The position numbers were made by a program, and so were the translations under genes. From Conus ventricosus (lineage: Eukaryota > Mollusca > Gastropoda > Neogastropoda > Conidae): 64,000 nt of DNA. The stretch is taken from positions 30,334,521 to 30,398,520 of the forward strand of contig CM031601.1 in the NCBI GenBank assembly GCA_018398815.1, written 5' to 3'. Positions 36,411 through 46,964 of the stretch are shown here, piece by piece (within the stretch, counting starts at the first letter, position 1; each line of letters starts with the position of its first letter). The notes below the pieces were generated by a model. That model saw nothing but the letters and a program-made list of their open reading frames with translations, was not told the DNA's origin and searched no databases.

Positions 36411-36429
36411 CAGACAGAGAATAAGAGAG

Positions 36430-36611
36430 AGAGAGAGAGTGACAGACAGACAAGACAGAGAAACACAGACAAACTGATAGAGACAGAAAGAGAAACACAA
36501 CAGTCAGACTGACAGACAAGAGAGACAAATAAGAGGAAAATACTAACAGAGGACTTCAGAAGGTAGACGAGCTATTTGTAGTGAAAGAACCTCTGCCATT
36601 CCTGTTGAGAG

Positions 36612-36672
<61 letters not shown>
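36430..36672. repeat. GA-rich microsatellites
   Basis: gagaga and gacagaca tracts (36425-36535 and 36613-36672) lie next to the LINE target site and the RNF213 exon donor. Confidence 0.9.
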
Positions 36673-36678
<6 letters not shown>

Positions 36679-36687
36679 GATAAATAC

Positions 36688-36836
36688 CTGTGTGTACTCC
36701 TGATCTCTGGGAAGCTGCTGCCAAAGATGGGCTCCACAGCCTGGCCACTCAACAGATTGTCTGTCAGGATGTGCAGGCCTCCATAATTCTCCGTCAGCAG
36801 CAGCAGGTAGCGACTCTCACTGTCATTGAGATCATT
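36688..36836 (-). CDS. RNF213: RNF213 exon 'FGSSFP', one base missing
   Basis: Acceptor gtaagtag, donor ACACAG/GTATTT. The product is as in the left copy (SESRYLLLLTENYGGL through [12 protein letters not shown]), except that one C is missing (cttcccagag instead of cttccccagag), giving 149 bp. It follows the exon at 40505-40653 in phase 0 (HLERGD then NDLNDSE). Confidence 0.9.
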
Positions 36837-37708
36837 CTACTTACATCACAGCAACTGCATGTAGCCATGACAACAACAAAGGCTGACGCAGGTGTTCCTA
36901 AAATCATTTTTTTTTTTCACAGCTTTTTGAGCGTATAAAGGTTACCAAAACAAAAACTGCCCATAAATCCGCCACATGCTTTCATTACAAATGTGGCTAA
37001 AAGATATCTATGTAACATGAAAACCAAATCTTTGATTCCTAAAAGGACCATGGCATACGCACACAGACTGTTCAATCAGAGCAACAATTAACAGTGCACG
37101 TTAAGGTATATCAAATCAAAGTTAAAAGAGGTTATGGCTTCAGTTGATGAGGTGACCTAATGTTTGAATATCTGGTCAAATGTTTGTCCATGTACAAAGA
37201 GCAGGTCGAGAAGATACACTTCTGAGGATACATTAGTCTAACTACCCACAATAAAAGTTTATAAAGCATTAAACGTCTGGAACTCAATAACCGTCCTAAA
37301 TGGTACATAAAACAGATTTTTCTTTATTTGTTTTCAAACAGCAAATTCAATTTAGCAAAGTGGATAAGTCTTACCATTACTTTGTGCTCAAGTGAAAAGA
37401 TATTTACCGTCTCCAACATATGTAAGCTTTCCAAACCCAAGTATTTTCTTGTATATATTTATTTTTCTTTCAGTTTGTGACGTAGGCTACTTTGCAGGGA
37501 AAGAAAACTCTGTATGACCACTAAGTCAGGAAAGAGCTTACCCACTGCTCTCTTGTCCTGAAAGAGCTAACCGGAGCAAGGCAGGATAGGAGCTATCCAT
37601 GTCATCTCTCACTGGACCTGTGTGCACCTGAAACACATCCGACTAAATTCATCAGCTTCTGGTAAGAACTAGTCTGGACTACATCATGTTTCTTTCACTT
37701 CAATGTAC

Positions 37709-37743
<35 letters not shown>

Positions 37744-37879
37744 AGAAGAGAGAGAAAGACAAAGACAGAGAGAGAGCCAGAGTGAGAGTGAGACAGAGAG
37801 AAATTGAAAGGTAATGTGAAAGTGTGTTTGTGCATGGGTAAGTGTTTATGCTTCATTGTGGATGTGAGTGTGTGTATGT

Positions 37880-37957
37880 GTGTACTCCTGATCTCTGGGG
37901 AAGCTGCTGCCAAAGATGGGCTCCACAGCCTGGCCACTCAACAGATTGTCTGTCAGG

Positions 37958-37962
<5 letters not shown>
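37880..37962 (-). pseudogene. RNF213 exon fragment embedded in TG repeats (right arm)
   Basis: Mirror of 10609-10690. It spans gtactcctgatctctgggg to cagattgtctgtcaggatg, and TG tracts begin at both ends. It is closer in sequence to the true exon than the left-arm copy is (gccaaagatggg is kept). Confidence 0.85.
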
Positions 37963-38025
<63 letters not shown>

Positions 38026-38202
38026 GTGTGTGTGTGTCTGTGTGCGTGTCTGTGTCTGTATGTGTTTCTGTGTGTGTGAAAGTGATCGAGTAAATAAGTG
38101 AGTGAGTGAGTGAATGAGTATTTATGGCTATGCATGAATATGTGTTCCAGAAAAGGGCCCCAGAAGCCAAAACACAATCACTGGCACTTACAGAAGTTTT
38201 AA

Positions 38203-39062
38203 CTCACTCGCTACCAATGTCCGCATATGCAGACATCGTACGACGAAGCGTTCACTACCAATGTCCGCATATGCAGATTCAGATTTTGAAAATTTGAGCT
38301 GTCCGAGTGACGTATCGGGTACAAACTCAAGAAAGGAGATGATTCCTTAGTTTTCATTCACTTGCGCTGCGTGTGTAGCGTGGCTCGCTTGCTAGCCAAC
38401 AACACCAAAGAGTACTGTCGGTCAGCTCTGCTCCATGATTGAAAAGATGGTGTCACAATGAAGCTTTCGACACAGTAGGGCTGGTGAAATGTTACTTGAA
38501 CTGATCCAGACTGAAGGGTCAGATGTCAAAGAAGACATCAGCGATTCTTCTGATGAGAATTTCAACCCCTACAGTGGGGAGACAGACGTGGATTCCGACA
38601 CTGAAGTGGGCTCTGATAGTGGCGAAGAAGCAGACGAAACTGTGCCAGCACATGGGCCTCAACAACAAGTGTTTGATTCACATACGACGCTGAAATGGGG
38701 AAGAAGTCAACGATTTGGGGGCTGTTTTCACTGACGATTGAACTGATAATGTTCAATTTGTTCCTCTCAATCATCCGTTCACAGGCACCAGGTTTATTGA
38801 ACGACTGGCCAGTCAACACTCAGTTGTCCATGCATTCCACAGAGGTGGGTAAAGACAGATTATTACTACATTTATTGTGCTGTGTGTAAATGTGTCATGT
38901 ATGTTTTACACACTAAGTGAGTGCATATTTTTGCAGTGATCTATTCATGTATCAGTAGACTAATAGGAGAGAGGGAAGGGGGAGGTGGGCAGGGAGGAGG
39001 GGGGGGGGAGAAGGGAGGGATAAACAAATTGAGTTAATGATGATATGCACTGAGTATTTGTG

Positions 39063-39114
<52 letters not shown>

Positions 39115-39149
39115 TGTGAAAGTGTATGTGTGTGTGTGTGTGTGTGTGA

Positions 39150-39215
<66 letters not shown>

Positions 39216-40341
39216 TTGAGAGAGAACAGCTACACATGTTCATGTTTTGTAACTCTGTGCATGGGTATGTTTGTGCTTCCAGGCATATTTTCACTTATAT
39301 TTATATTGCAAAAATCCATGATTTGTAACTGTTAAATATAAAGTAATTTAGGTCATTAATGTATTATGGTGCTGATATAATATAAAAATTCCAGGTTGGT
39401 TCTACTTTATAGCTTGTAAAAGCACTAAACTATGCATCCATACACATGAATGTTCATTACAAGCAATGGGATACACAGATACATAAGAAAGAGAAAAGAA
39501 AAGCTCATATGATCATTTTTGTGCGTATGGCCGCAGGTCATGTTGCTGTGCTGAGGTGGCAGGACAAAAAACCTGTCTACGTGCTGACAACAGTGATGCT
39601 GCCAACCACCATGATGAGCCTCACAACACGGCACCACCCTGAGAGACAGAAACCAGCAGCAGTACAGGACTACATGGCAGGAGGAGACATGAGTGATCAG
39701 CTCATGGCCCACATGCCCCTGAATAGGAAGACCATGACGTGTGGAAGAAGCTGGGTTTTTTTTTTCATCTTCTGACCTTGACTCTTATTCAGGGGTCTAT
39801 TCTCTACAACAAGCATCTTGCAGTCCATGGTTTTCCACTGTGTGTGAAGCGTGCCCAGGATGCAGTGTCACTTGCCATGAGCTTTTCCACTCCAGAAAAG
39901 AACACTGCCCGTGATTCATCACCAGTGTTTTGTGCACAGTGAACTTATTTTTTGTTTTTCATCCCGCAGACACATTTTTTTGTATTTTCACATTCTCCAT
40001 CACCTGCTTGTGATTCCAAATTATATCTTCTGTGTCTTCAGTGACTCCAGCTGTGCTAGAATGTGATGTAGAACATTTCTGAGCTGCTAAGGACCACTTA
40101 CTGCATACATATGTGATAGGTGCAAAAGTGCTGAAAATAGGGACATTTTTAGACAATTTTCACCACCAAGATGGTAAGTAAATTACTTTATTTTTGTTCA
40201 CATATAGACAATATGCATTGTATCCACTCACCAAATTTCAGTGTCTGTCTGCTCATCTATAATTGTGAGAATTTTTTCCTATACTAACAAACCCCGGGTA
40301 TTCAGGAATTAGCAAGGGAAAAACTCCTGGCATGGAGTGAG
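38203..40341 (+). mobile_element. piggyBac-type transposon with both ends, TTAA target
   Basis: The element is bounded by TTAA at 38199-38202 and 40342-40345. Ends are CTCACTCGCTACCAATGTCC and the inverse of CTCACTCCATGCCAGGAG, sharing CTCACTC. The plus strand encodes an acidic N-terminus (38489-38735, SDSSDENFNPYSGETDVDSD), then a 3'-terminal transposase segment (39540-39900) with LRWQDKKPVYVLTTVM and AAVQDYMAGGDMSDQL. One indel near 39739 shifts the frame (TMTCGRSW where the left copy reads KWWKKL). The central catalytic region is missing; a TG tract fills 39070-39215. It lies in an RNF213 intron, 163 bp from an exon. Confidence 0.88.
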
Positions 40342-40504
40342 TTAAAACTGAGCTCAGAACAGATAGTCTCACAACATTCCCATCAGGAGGTCACACTGAA
40401 GAATGAAGATGATCAATGTCCCTTGATGCGTGGTCTTTCACAACCAATGATACTCACAAGTTGAAAGTGATCTGCAGTAAGGACACACAAAGACATCCAC
40501 TCAC

Positions 40505-40653
40505 ATCACCACGCTCCAGGTGCTGCTCAAAAATTTAACAGGATCCAAGTCTAAAAGTCCTCCAAAGTTCCTCCTCACTGCCGCTTGTAGTTCAAATTTT
40601 GGTCACCTTCCGTTCCTTTGCTACAGCAGTGGCAAAGCACCATTTTGACCAGG
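40505..40653 (-). CDS. RNF213: RNF213 exon 'SLVKM...RRNFGG', two indels
   Basis: Acceptor tttttttcag before CCTGGT, donor GGTGAT/GTGAGT. Together with the 2-base end of the exon at 46374-46511 it starts SLVKMVLCHCCSKG. A later part reads VRRNFGGLLDLDPVKF and ends EQHLERGD. Two one-base losses (near cggcagtgagg and in a T run) break the frame as written; with 151 bp the phases fit both neighbours. FYSLVKM followed by an RRNFGG block is typical of RNF213. No copy of this exon exists on the left side of the window. Confidence 0.85.
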
Positions 40654-40734
40654 CTGAAAAAAAAAGAACAACGGGCAAATGGCTTCCCTATATTGGGGCT
40701 TAATCTCTCCCATTACCCTCCCTCTTAATTATAT

Positions 40735-40765
40735 ATATATAATATATAATATATATATAATAATA

Positions 40766-40799
<34 letters not shown>

Positions 40800-40800
40800 T
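40735..40800. repeat. (TA)n microsatellite
   Basis: tatata/aatata tract of about 65 bp. A smaller TA/TG tract lies at 41052-41132. Confidence 0.93.
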
Positions 40801-40841
40801 CCCCCTATTTCGTCAAATCTAAGACATAAGAGCAAGCTTGT

Positions 40842-41052
40842 TTATAATTCAACGCCGTGATTTGGCAGAATACCAAAGATTTCAGAAGAATGATTGTTTG
40901 ACTATATATAATGGGATTTCAAAACTTCAGATAAGACAAAGACAAGCTTTGTTTATAATTCAATAAATTCTTGCAGTCATTGCAACACCACAGCTGCTCT
41001 GTAAGTTCTGGAACGGTGCGCGGTAAATTATCCTTGGAATTTATTAGTTTGT

Positions 41053-41083
<31 letters not shown>

Positions 41084-41690
41084 TAGTGTGTGGTGTGTGG
41101 TGTTGTTGTGTGTGTGTGTCTGTGTGTGTGTGTTTCTTTAGTACACTCAATTCATCCATATTTAAAACACCTGCCGATACCTGAAGGTGGTTTTACAAGC
41201 GTTTGACTCAAACAGAGGCACAAGATTTACAATCTTTTGCAAACTTTAAAGACCTAGTTGTATTTACTTTCCAAACTCAAAATGTATCAAAGATTACTTA
41301 TAACTTTCACTAAACAACATGTAGGCAAATCTGGTCCTTATTTCAAAGCAGAAGATATCCCCTTTAAAGGCAGTGTGCACTAATAAGGGTGTTTCTTTTG
41401 ATGTGGTCCAAGTATCTGCAAACAGCTAAAAAATTGCAGTAAAAAGAAATGAATATTGCCAGAAACTGAATTCACATGCAAAAAAAAAAAAAAAAGAGGC
41501 ATATCATTTTCTCAACCACTTAGGAAGTCTTAAGCTGATGCTGCAAACTTGTGGGTACTTTGATGAGAATCTTACAGTTCTATAAAACTTTCATCTGAAG
41601 TTTTGAAATGCATTATATATAGTCAAACAATCATTCTTCTGAAATCTTTGTATTCAGTCTGCCAATCACGGCGTTGAATTTGCAACCGCC
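40842..41690. repeat. Inverted repeat pair of ~90 bp, about 640 bp apart
   Basis: 40842-40940 (aattcaacgccgtgatt, then agatttcagaagaatgattg and gtttgactatatataatg) is matched in inverse orientation at about 41580-41685. The space between holds AT-rich sequence and no gene. A partial direct copy (gacaagctttgtttataattcaa) follows at 40943-40965. It may be a foldback or MITE-like element; target duplication not identified. Confidence 0.7.
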
Positions 41691-42619
41691 TGGCAGTTTC
41701 ATTAATGTGAAAGTTTAAATAATGATCCATGATCACAATGGTAGTCAACTGCAAATACCCAGGCATCGCAATGGAAGAAGGCAAAGGGAAATAAAGCTGC
41801 CAATGACTTTATCTGAAAGTGAAAGTATACTATTCGAAACATTGAAAATTGCAAGAAACATATTTGATTTGGTTTGAACAAGTTTTTTAGTTTCTCACAG
41901 AGAAAACACAGTGATATTTCTAATTTTTCCTTTAGAAGTGGGAGGGAGGCAGGAAGGGGCAAGGGAATGAGACAAAACAATTCAGCAAGTTTTTTTCAAA
42001 CCCAAGTCAGTTTTACACACTCAAAAGTGAGCCTTAGATTTCACAAACCTTTCAAAACTTTCTCTGACCAATGAACCCTGCTTCTATTTGGGGCCTAGAA
42101 GCAATATCAAGTGATCAGGAGGTGGGAAGGGTTCAGGTAGGAACAGCATAAACATATATGAATGCACTGTAAAAGACATAAAATCAAGCAAATTTTAAAA
42201 AGAAAGGGTATGAGTTCCACAAGAGAATACAAACAGATTACAAGACAAAAATGGGGAGTTTTTCTTAATACTCCCTGTTTGGCTAGTATACTTACCATGT
42301 CAGACCATAGCATACAACGGCAGTTAGTCAGCTCTGCCAGGCCGAAGATTTTGTGGCAAATGCAGTAATAAGATAGTCACGTGACGCCTACCCTACTTCC
42401 CGCCATGCGCAGAAGGCCAAGGTGAGCTTGTTTACCTCATTCTTCTGAGGCCACACTAAGGTAACCCCGAGAACCTTGGCGCTAGAGGAGAAGGAGGGCG
42501 GGCATTAGAGTCTGACATGGCAAGTATACTAGCCAAACAGGGAGTATAAGAAAAACTCCCCATTTTGGCGTCATATACTTTACCATGTCAGACCACAGCA
42601 GAATTTAAAGGAATCGGAG

Positions 42620-43810
42620 GAGGGCAGTGCCCTAATGGTTCTTGGGGTTAGATGGCGGAACGGAAATAGCTGCATTAGCCGCCACAAAAGAGATCCCTTT
42701 TGAACCATCATTCGGATATCCCTCAAGTAGAAGTTTATGAAGGGGTTTTCCGAACGCCAGAAGGCTGCCTCCAACAGATGGCGCACGGGGACAGAATGCT
42801 GGAACGCCGCAGAGGTGGCCAGCGCTCCGACCTCATGAGCTTGGGGGATATGGCTGGGAGGTCCTTATATGCCTGGGCGTAGGCAGATCTGACCGTCCTG
42901 GACAGCCATCTGGAGATGGTGGCCGCCGAGATGTCCTTAGGATTATTTGGGTTAATGGAGATGAGGAGGCGTCTCTGGGATGCGCGCCTGGGGCGCGAGC
43001 GTTCCCAGTAGTATCTAAGGCACCTGGACGGCACAGGTCCATGCCCCCCCCCCCGTTCTTGACTGCCAAGGATATCCGCGAGTGAGCGGATGACGATGGA
43101 GGGGGAGGAAGAGCCCGGTTCCTGGTTCTTAGCTAAGAATTCAGGGAGGAACTTCAGGGAGACCGAGCCGTCCCTGTGAAAGGCCACGTCTCTGGGGTCT
43201 CCGCTGAGGGTATGGATTTCGCTTCGCCGTCTGGCCGAAGCCAGGGCGAGGAGAAATGTGGTCTTCATAGAAAGGAGGTCAAAGGGATGGTGGCAATAGG
43301 CTCGAAAGGAGGTTTCCTAAGAGCATCAAGGACAATGAAGAGGTCCCACAGGGGAACACGCCTAGGGGACTGGGCCTCCCATAGGGCCACCCCCCTGGAG
43401 ATCTCTCTGAGGAGAAAATCATTCTCAAAAGATGGTCCGCCTAGTTGGCGGATAGTGGTGCATATGGCTGATCGGTAGCCCCGGATGGAGCTAGCCGATA
43501 GCTTACGCGCCGAGGCTAAGTGAGATAAGAAGTTGCCTAGCTGGATGTTAGAAGGGGAATCATGGGGAACGGAGTTGTCCGAGCACCAGGAGATCCATCT
43601 CTCCCAGCGGTAGTCATAGAGGGACTCAGTGCTGGGTCTGCGCGAGGCCGAGGCTAAATCTCGCAGGTCCTGCGAGGCTCCAGCCCCCGCGAGGATGTTT
43701 ACGACGGACCGGGATCTGTCCAAGTGGGAGACAGGGGTAGATGCTCGCACCTGGGCGGACAAAGCAGCCAGGCGTGGAGGCGGAGCATCTGGGGGTTGGA
43801 ATGAGGGCAT
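42620..43810 (-). pseudogene. DIRS tyrosine recombinase, frame-broken, one catalytic Arg replaced
   Basis: The N-terminal core-binding part (43810-43265) includes STESLYDYRWERWISWCSDN and LSASSIRGYRSAI. The catalytic part follows: FLLALASARRRSEIHTLSGD (box I Arg) near 43260-43200, then AHEVGALATSAAF (~42835-42795) and FWRSENPFINFYLRDI (~42760-42700), which ends with the Tyr nucleophile. Box II is normally H-x-x-R; here it reads HEVG, so the second catalytic Arg is lost. Frames change near 43265 and 42850. The enzyme would normally integrate the circular DNA form of the retroelement. Confidence 0.87.
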
Positions 43811-44388
43811 CCGGAGCGGGTTGCCTGAGCATGTCCCACCTGGGAGTTAATTGCAGAGGGGGAACATGGGAGAGGGCTTTTAGGTCCGGAAACCAGGACT
43901 GGGTCCGCCACCATGGGGTTATGAGGATCAGCTGGGGTCTCTCCAGTCTCGCCTTCCTGATCACTTTGTGGAGGATCGGGAAGGGGGGAAAGGCATAGGC
44001 TATGAGACCTGACCATGACAGGGACAGGCGTCGATCGCATGAGCCTGGGGATCGGGCACGGGAGAGACATAGACTGGCAGATGATGGTTGAACCGGTGGC
44101 GAAAAGGTCGACCATCGGCCTGAACCAATGATCCCATACCGATGCTAGGGTTAGCATACTGAGGGTCCATTCTGTGTGTAGGAGAGATTTGGACCGGCTG
44201 AGGGAGTCTACCAGGATATTGCACGTGCCTGCTATGTGTCTCGCTTGAAGTGTGACGTCGTGTGGCAGACACCAGCGCAGGAGAGCCTCTGACCTGAGGG
44301 AGAGGCTGATGGAGTGAGCCCCCCCCCCCCCCCCCCCCCCCCGTTGACATAACAAGCTACTGACGTGTTGTCCGTGAGAGGAGAACAC
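43626..44388 (-). pseudogene. DIRS RNase H C-terminal part and linker to the recombinase
   Basis: Reads LRWCLPHDVTLQARHIAGTC followed by NILVDSLSR, the typical H-x-x-G-x-x-N-x-x-(A/V)-D end of the DIRS RNase H. A Pro/Ser-rich linker leads towards the recombinase. A run of about 24 C at 44319-44342 (Gly codons in this strand) separates it from the upstream half and probably has an uncertain length. Confidence 0.8.
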
Positions 44389-44810
44389 ATCGGTGCTCGA
44401 CTTGGGACTGAAAGCGGAGGAGGGCCAGCCTGGCCGCTTCCAATTCCAAGACGTTTACATGGAGGCGTGCAGTCTGTGTGTCCCACACTCGCGAGGCGTG
44501 ACTGTCCTCCAAGTGGGCGCCCCAACCCGACTTGGAGGCATTGGTGAAGAGTTGAAGGGTCTGGGTTGGGAGGAAGATGGGGAAACCCCCGGGTGAGGGT
44601 GGCGGGGTCGAGCCACTCCTCGGTGGCCCACAGGAACCAGGGTCCGAGGGGAATGGTCTGATCCCAACTGTCGGAGGTCTGCGACCAACGGCGACGGAAC
44701 TCCCTCTGGAGTTGGCGCTTGGGACCCGACCTAGGGGAATAAGGGACGAGAGGGACTCCATCATATCCAGGAGGGAGGTCAGGGTTCTGGCCGAGGTGTG
44801 GGTGGATTGG
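44345..44810 (-). pseudogene. DIRS RNase H N-terminal part
   Basis: The minus strand carries LFTNASKSGWGAHLEDSHAS (DAS motif changed to NAS), then HVNVLELEAARLALLRFQSQ and DNTSVACYVNGGG, in two frames. These are the successive acidic motifs of the RNase H fold. The first catalytic Asp is replaced by Asn (TNAS), so activity is unlikely. Confidence 0.8.
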
Positions 44811-44818
44811 CGCAGGCG

Positions 44819-45826
44819 CAGGCATGCCTACCGTCCCGCTGTAGCCGTATTTGTCCCTGAAAATAAAGAAAATGAGCAGGGCGTCCCGGAAATACGGGTT
44901 TTGCGTTCGCGTCCCGGAAAATTAAAAGTTCGCGAAAATGACCGTTTATTTCGCTAGGATCCGGTTCAAAGTCTCAGGCTGGCGCCAAGACGGAAGCGAA
45001 TGTCCATCGCGCATGCGCGGCGCGGTCATTTCACCCCCCTGCTTCAACAATGGCGTCGAACAAGCGAAAACAAGTTTTCACCGATTCTGATTCATCTCCA
45101 AAGAATTTAAGCGCAGTCAAACGCAGCCAGACGTTTCGACAGGAGTATACAGAGTTCTGGCCTTGTATCAAGCCAGGGAGGAAAGGAGAAACGTTCGCTT
45201 TCTGCGAAGTTTGTGCATGTGATTTCTCCATCAAATCCGGTGGAAAAGACGACTGTCGGCGGCACACACAAACTGACAAGCATAAAGCGAACATAAAAAT
45301 TTCTGAAGCACAGCAACAGAATAAAAAAATCACTGGATTTTTTAACAGTGGAGTGTCAACTTCGGCCACAAAGAAGGAATCTACAGCCGTCATTCGTGCT
45401 GAAGTGATGATGGTGGACATTGTTTTGGAACAAAATTTGCCGGTCGCAACGTTGGACAAACTCAGCAAAGCAGTGAAAGTCATGTTTCCCGATTCGGAAA
45501 TAGCCAAGCAGTTTCGCAAAGCCCAGGTCCGAGGGTGCACTAGAGAGACAGTACAAAGAGGCTGACCTGGCTGATCTGAAGAGTGCCTTCTACAGGTCTC
45601 TTCAGCCCTCTCAGTCTCATTAGTACAGAAAGGACTGTATTTGTACATAGTGTAAATAAAGGTAAGCTGTTTTTCATGCTTTTTATTTTAGTTTGCTGTT
45701 TTTGTGTTGCTTCTGTCTGATGACCAATAATTTGCCGAATAGTTAGGTGTCCCTGAAAATTGTGTCCTGTCCCTGATTTTGAACATGTGTGTCCCTGAAA
45801 GAGCAATTTAGGGGTAGGCATGCCTG
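44819..45826 (+). mobile_element. hAT-type DNA transposon (6-bp target duplication), internally deleted
   Basis: The TIRs are CAGGCATGCCTACC and its complement. A 6-bp target duplication caggcg lies at 44813-44818 and 45827-45832. The ends contain several copies of a gtccctgaaa / gtcccgga motif in opposite orientations, as expected of transposase-binding subterminal repeats. TIRs beginning CAGGSRTS and TSDs of 5-8 bp fit hAT; 6 bp matches the hAT6 group. The element interrupts the DIRS coding region. A second family member is at 53203-53729. Confidence 0.9.
45050..45565 (+). CDS. hAT transposase N-terminus with BED-like zinc finger, truncated
   Basis: 171 codons from ATGGCG (tcaacaATGGCG, a good context). 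The zinc-finger-like region has FAFCEVCACDFSIKSGGKDD followed by CRRHTQTDKHK (Cys-x2-Cys ... His-x5-His). Then KKITGFFNSG, and AEVMMVDIVLEQNLPVATLD leading to MFPDSEIAKQFRKAQ, matching the opening of hAT transposases (AE...NLP...FPDSxIA). It then runs into non-homologous sequence and stops; the catalytic RNase-H-like domain is missing. If made, the product could only bind DNA. Confidence 0.85.
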   Translation: MASNKRKQVFTDSDSSPKNLSAVKRSQTFRQEYTEFWPCIKPGRKGETFAFCEVCACDFSIKSGGKDDCRRHTQTDKHKANIKISEAQQQNKKITGFFNSGVSTSATKKESTAVIRAEVMMVDIVLEQNLPVATLDKLSKAVKVMFPDSEIAKQFRKAQVRGCTRETVQRG

Positions 45827-45834
45827 CAGGCGGG

Positions 45835-46015
45835 AGATGAGGTCCACTATGCGGGTGGACCTCTCCGGGGTCAGGGAGACAGTCATGGAGATAGTGTCGA
45901 AACTCATACCCAGAAAGGAAAAGCGCTGACTGGGGTTGAGTTCGCACTTGCTGGGGTTGGTGACGAACCCCAGCGTGGAACACAGGCTGAGGAGGCGGCT
46001 AGTGTGGGATAGGCA
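45835..46015 (-). pseudogene. DIRS reverse transcriptase, C-terminal fragment
   Basis: RLLSLCSTLGFVTNPSKCEL, then PSQRFSFLGMSFDTISMTVS and LTPERSTRIVDLISRLQAC. This is the thumb-proximal end of a DIRS RT (the LG-x-x-x-N-P-x-K and FLG motifs). The catalytic FLDD box and everything upstream are deleted. Confidence 0.85.
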
Positions 46016-46373
46016 TTGAAAAATCAAGCAAACACAGCAATCTGTACACAAAACAGAAGAAAGGCGAGACAGAGCACAAGACTTATCTTGCTTGGACGGC
46101 AGGCCTAAGAAGAATGAGGTAAACAAGCTCACCTTGGCCTTCTGCGCATAGCGAAAGTAGGGTAGGCGTCACGTGACTATCTTATTACTGCATTTGCCAC
46201 AAAATCTTCGGCCTGGCAGAGCTGACTAACTGCCGTTGTGTGCTATGGTCTGACATGGTAAAGTATATGACGCCAAACACAAAGCATTTCAGCCTCTTAG
46301 GTCTTCTTCAGAAAAAAAACGAACATCATTTAGGACAATGAAAACAAGGAACCAGTAAAATGAAAACCAGTAC

Positions 46374-46511
46374 CTGTAGAAATCTCTCAGACCAAAGAAC
46401 TCTCTCTTGCACATTTCATGGTTAAAGACCTCAAGATAGGCTTCAGCCAGTTTGTGCACCAGACTGACCACATGTTTTTCTGCATCTCCTCCGCCACTCT
46501 GACAGATGCTT
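46374..46511 (-). CDS. RNF213: RNF213 exon 'EFFGLRDFY'
   Basis: 138 bp, fully open. Acceptor tattgcag before AAGCATC, donor CTACAG/GTACTG. Product ICQSGGGDAEKHVVSLVHKL, then AEAYLEVFNHEMCKREFFGL and RDFY. The EFFGLRDFY motif is diagnostic of RNF213. The first base completes the Ile codon split with the exon at 51698-51807. The last two bases combine with the exon at 40653 to give Ser. Confidence 0.92.
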
Positions 46512-46849
46512 CTGCAATACATGTAAGCACAGAAATCTCAATGAACATTCTCCAAGAATTGTTGCTGCAGCTGAGTTTCTCATTCTCAGTTTACCATGTT
46601 TGGCTCTTGTACTGTAAACCATTTCTAACACCAACCAGTCAACATAACTCTTCATCTGCATTCATATCAATATCAATACATAACTGAATGCACAATTCAT
46701 ACAAAATCTTTCTATTCTCTCTTGACAAAATGTGCCAAATGCAACAGTTTTTATTTGAAATAAATTTTGCTTGATTACATATACTAAGTCTTGAACAGTA
46801 GCTTTATTTGAAATAAACTTTGCTTGAGACAGTGTGTGTGGGATCGTGT

Positions 46850-46887
<38 letters not shown>

Positions 46888-46964
46888 ATGCATCCTTGTT
46901 TGTAGGTGCAAGATACTTATTGTAACATTCATCTTCTTATTAGTTTCATTTGTGTTTTCTTTAA

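Larger units (their letters stand above)
23845..40204. repeat. Right arm of the large inverted repeat
   Basis: Reverse complement of 8430-21701. It carries the same exons and repeats in mirrored order, plus two insertions not in the left arm (27490-31462 and 34846-36410), and it lacks the left arm's 2.48-kb insertion. Beyond 40204 the piggyBac element and the RNF213 gene continue, whereas the left side does not. Confidence 0.93.
42251..46274 (-). mobile_element. DIRS-type tyrosine-recombinase retroelement with ITRs and internal complementary region, internally deleted
   Basis: Left ITR 42251-42452 and right ITR 46102-46274 are inverted copies (shared core cagttagtcagctctgcc...gtgagcttgtttacctcat). 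The internal complementary region (42510-42594) is the complement of the two outer ends joined: agtatactagccaaacaggg...ccccattttgg, then cgtcatatactttaccatg. That is the classic DIRS1 circle-junction arrangement. Outside each end is AAA (42248-42250; 46275-46277), the same trinucleotide found at the predicted junction. Minus-strand order is RT end, RNase H, tyrosine recombinase. GAG and most of the RT are missing, and a hAT element splits the RT end from RNase H. It lies in an RNF213 intron. Confidence 0.92.

Noticed and set aside
43176..43478. Plus-strand open frames across the DIRS coding region (also 44577-44957)
   Set aside because: They are antisense shadows of the GC-rich recombinase and RNase H coding sequence on the minus strand.
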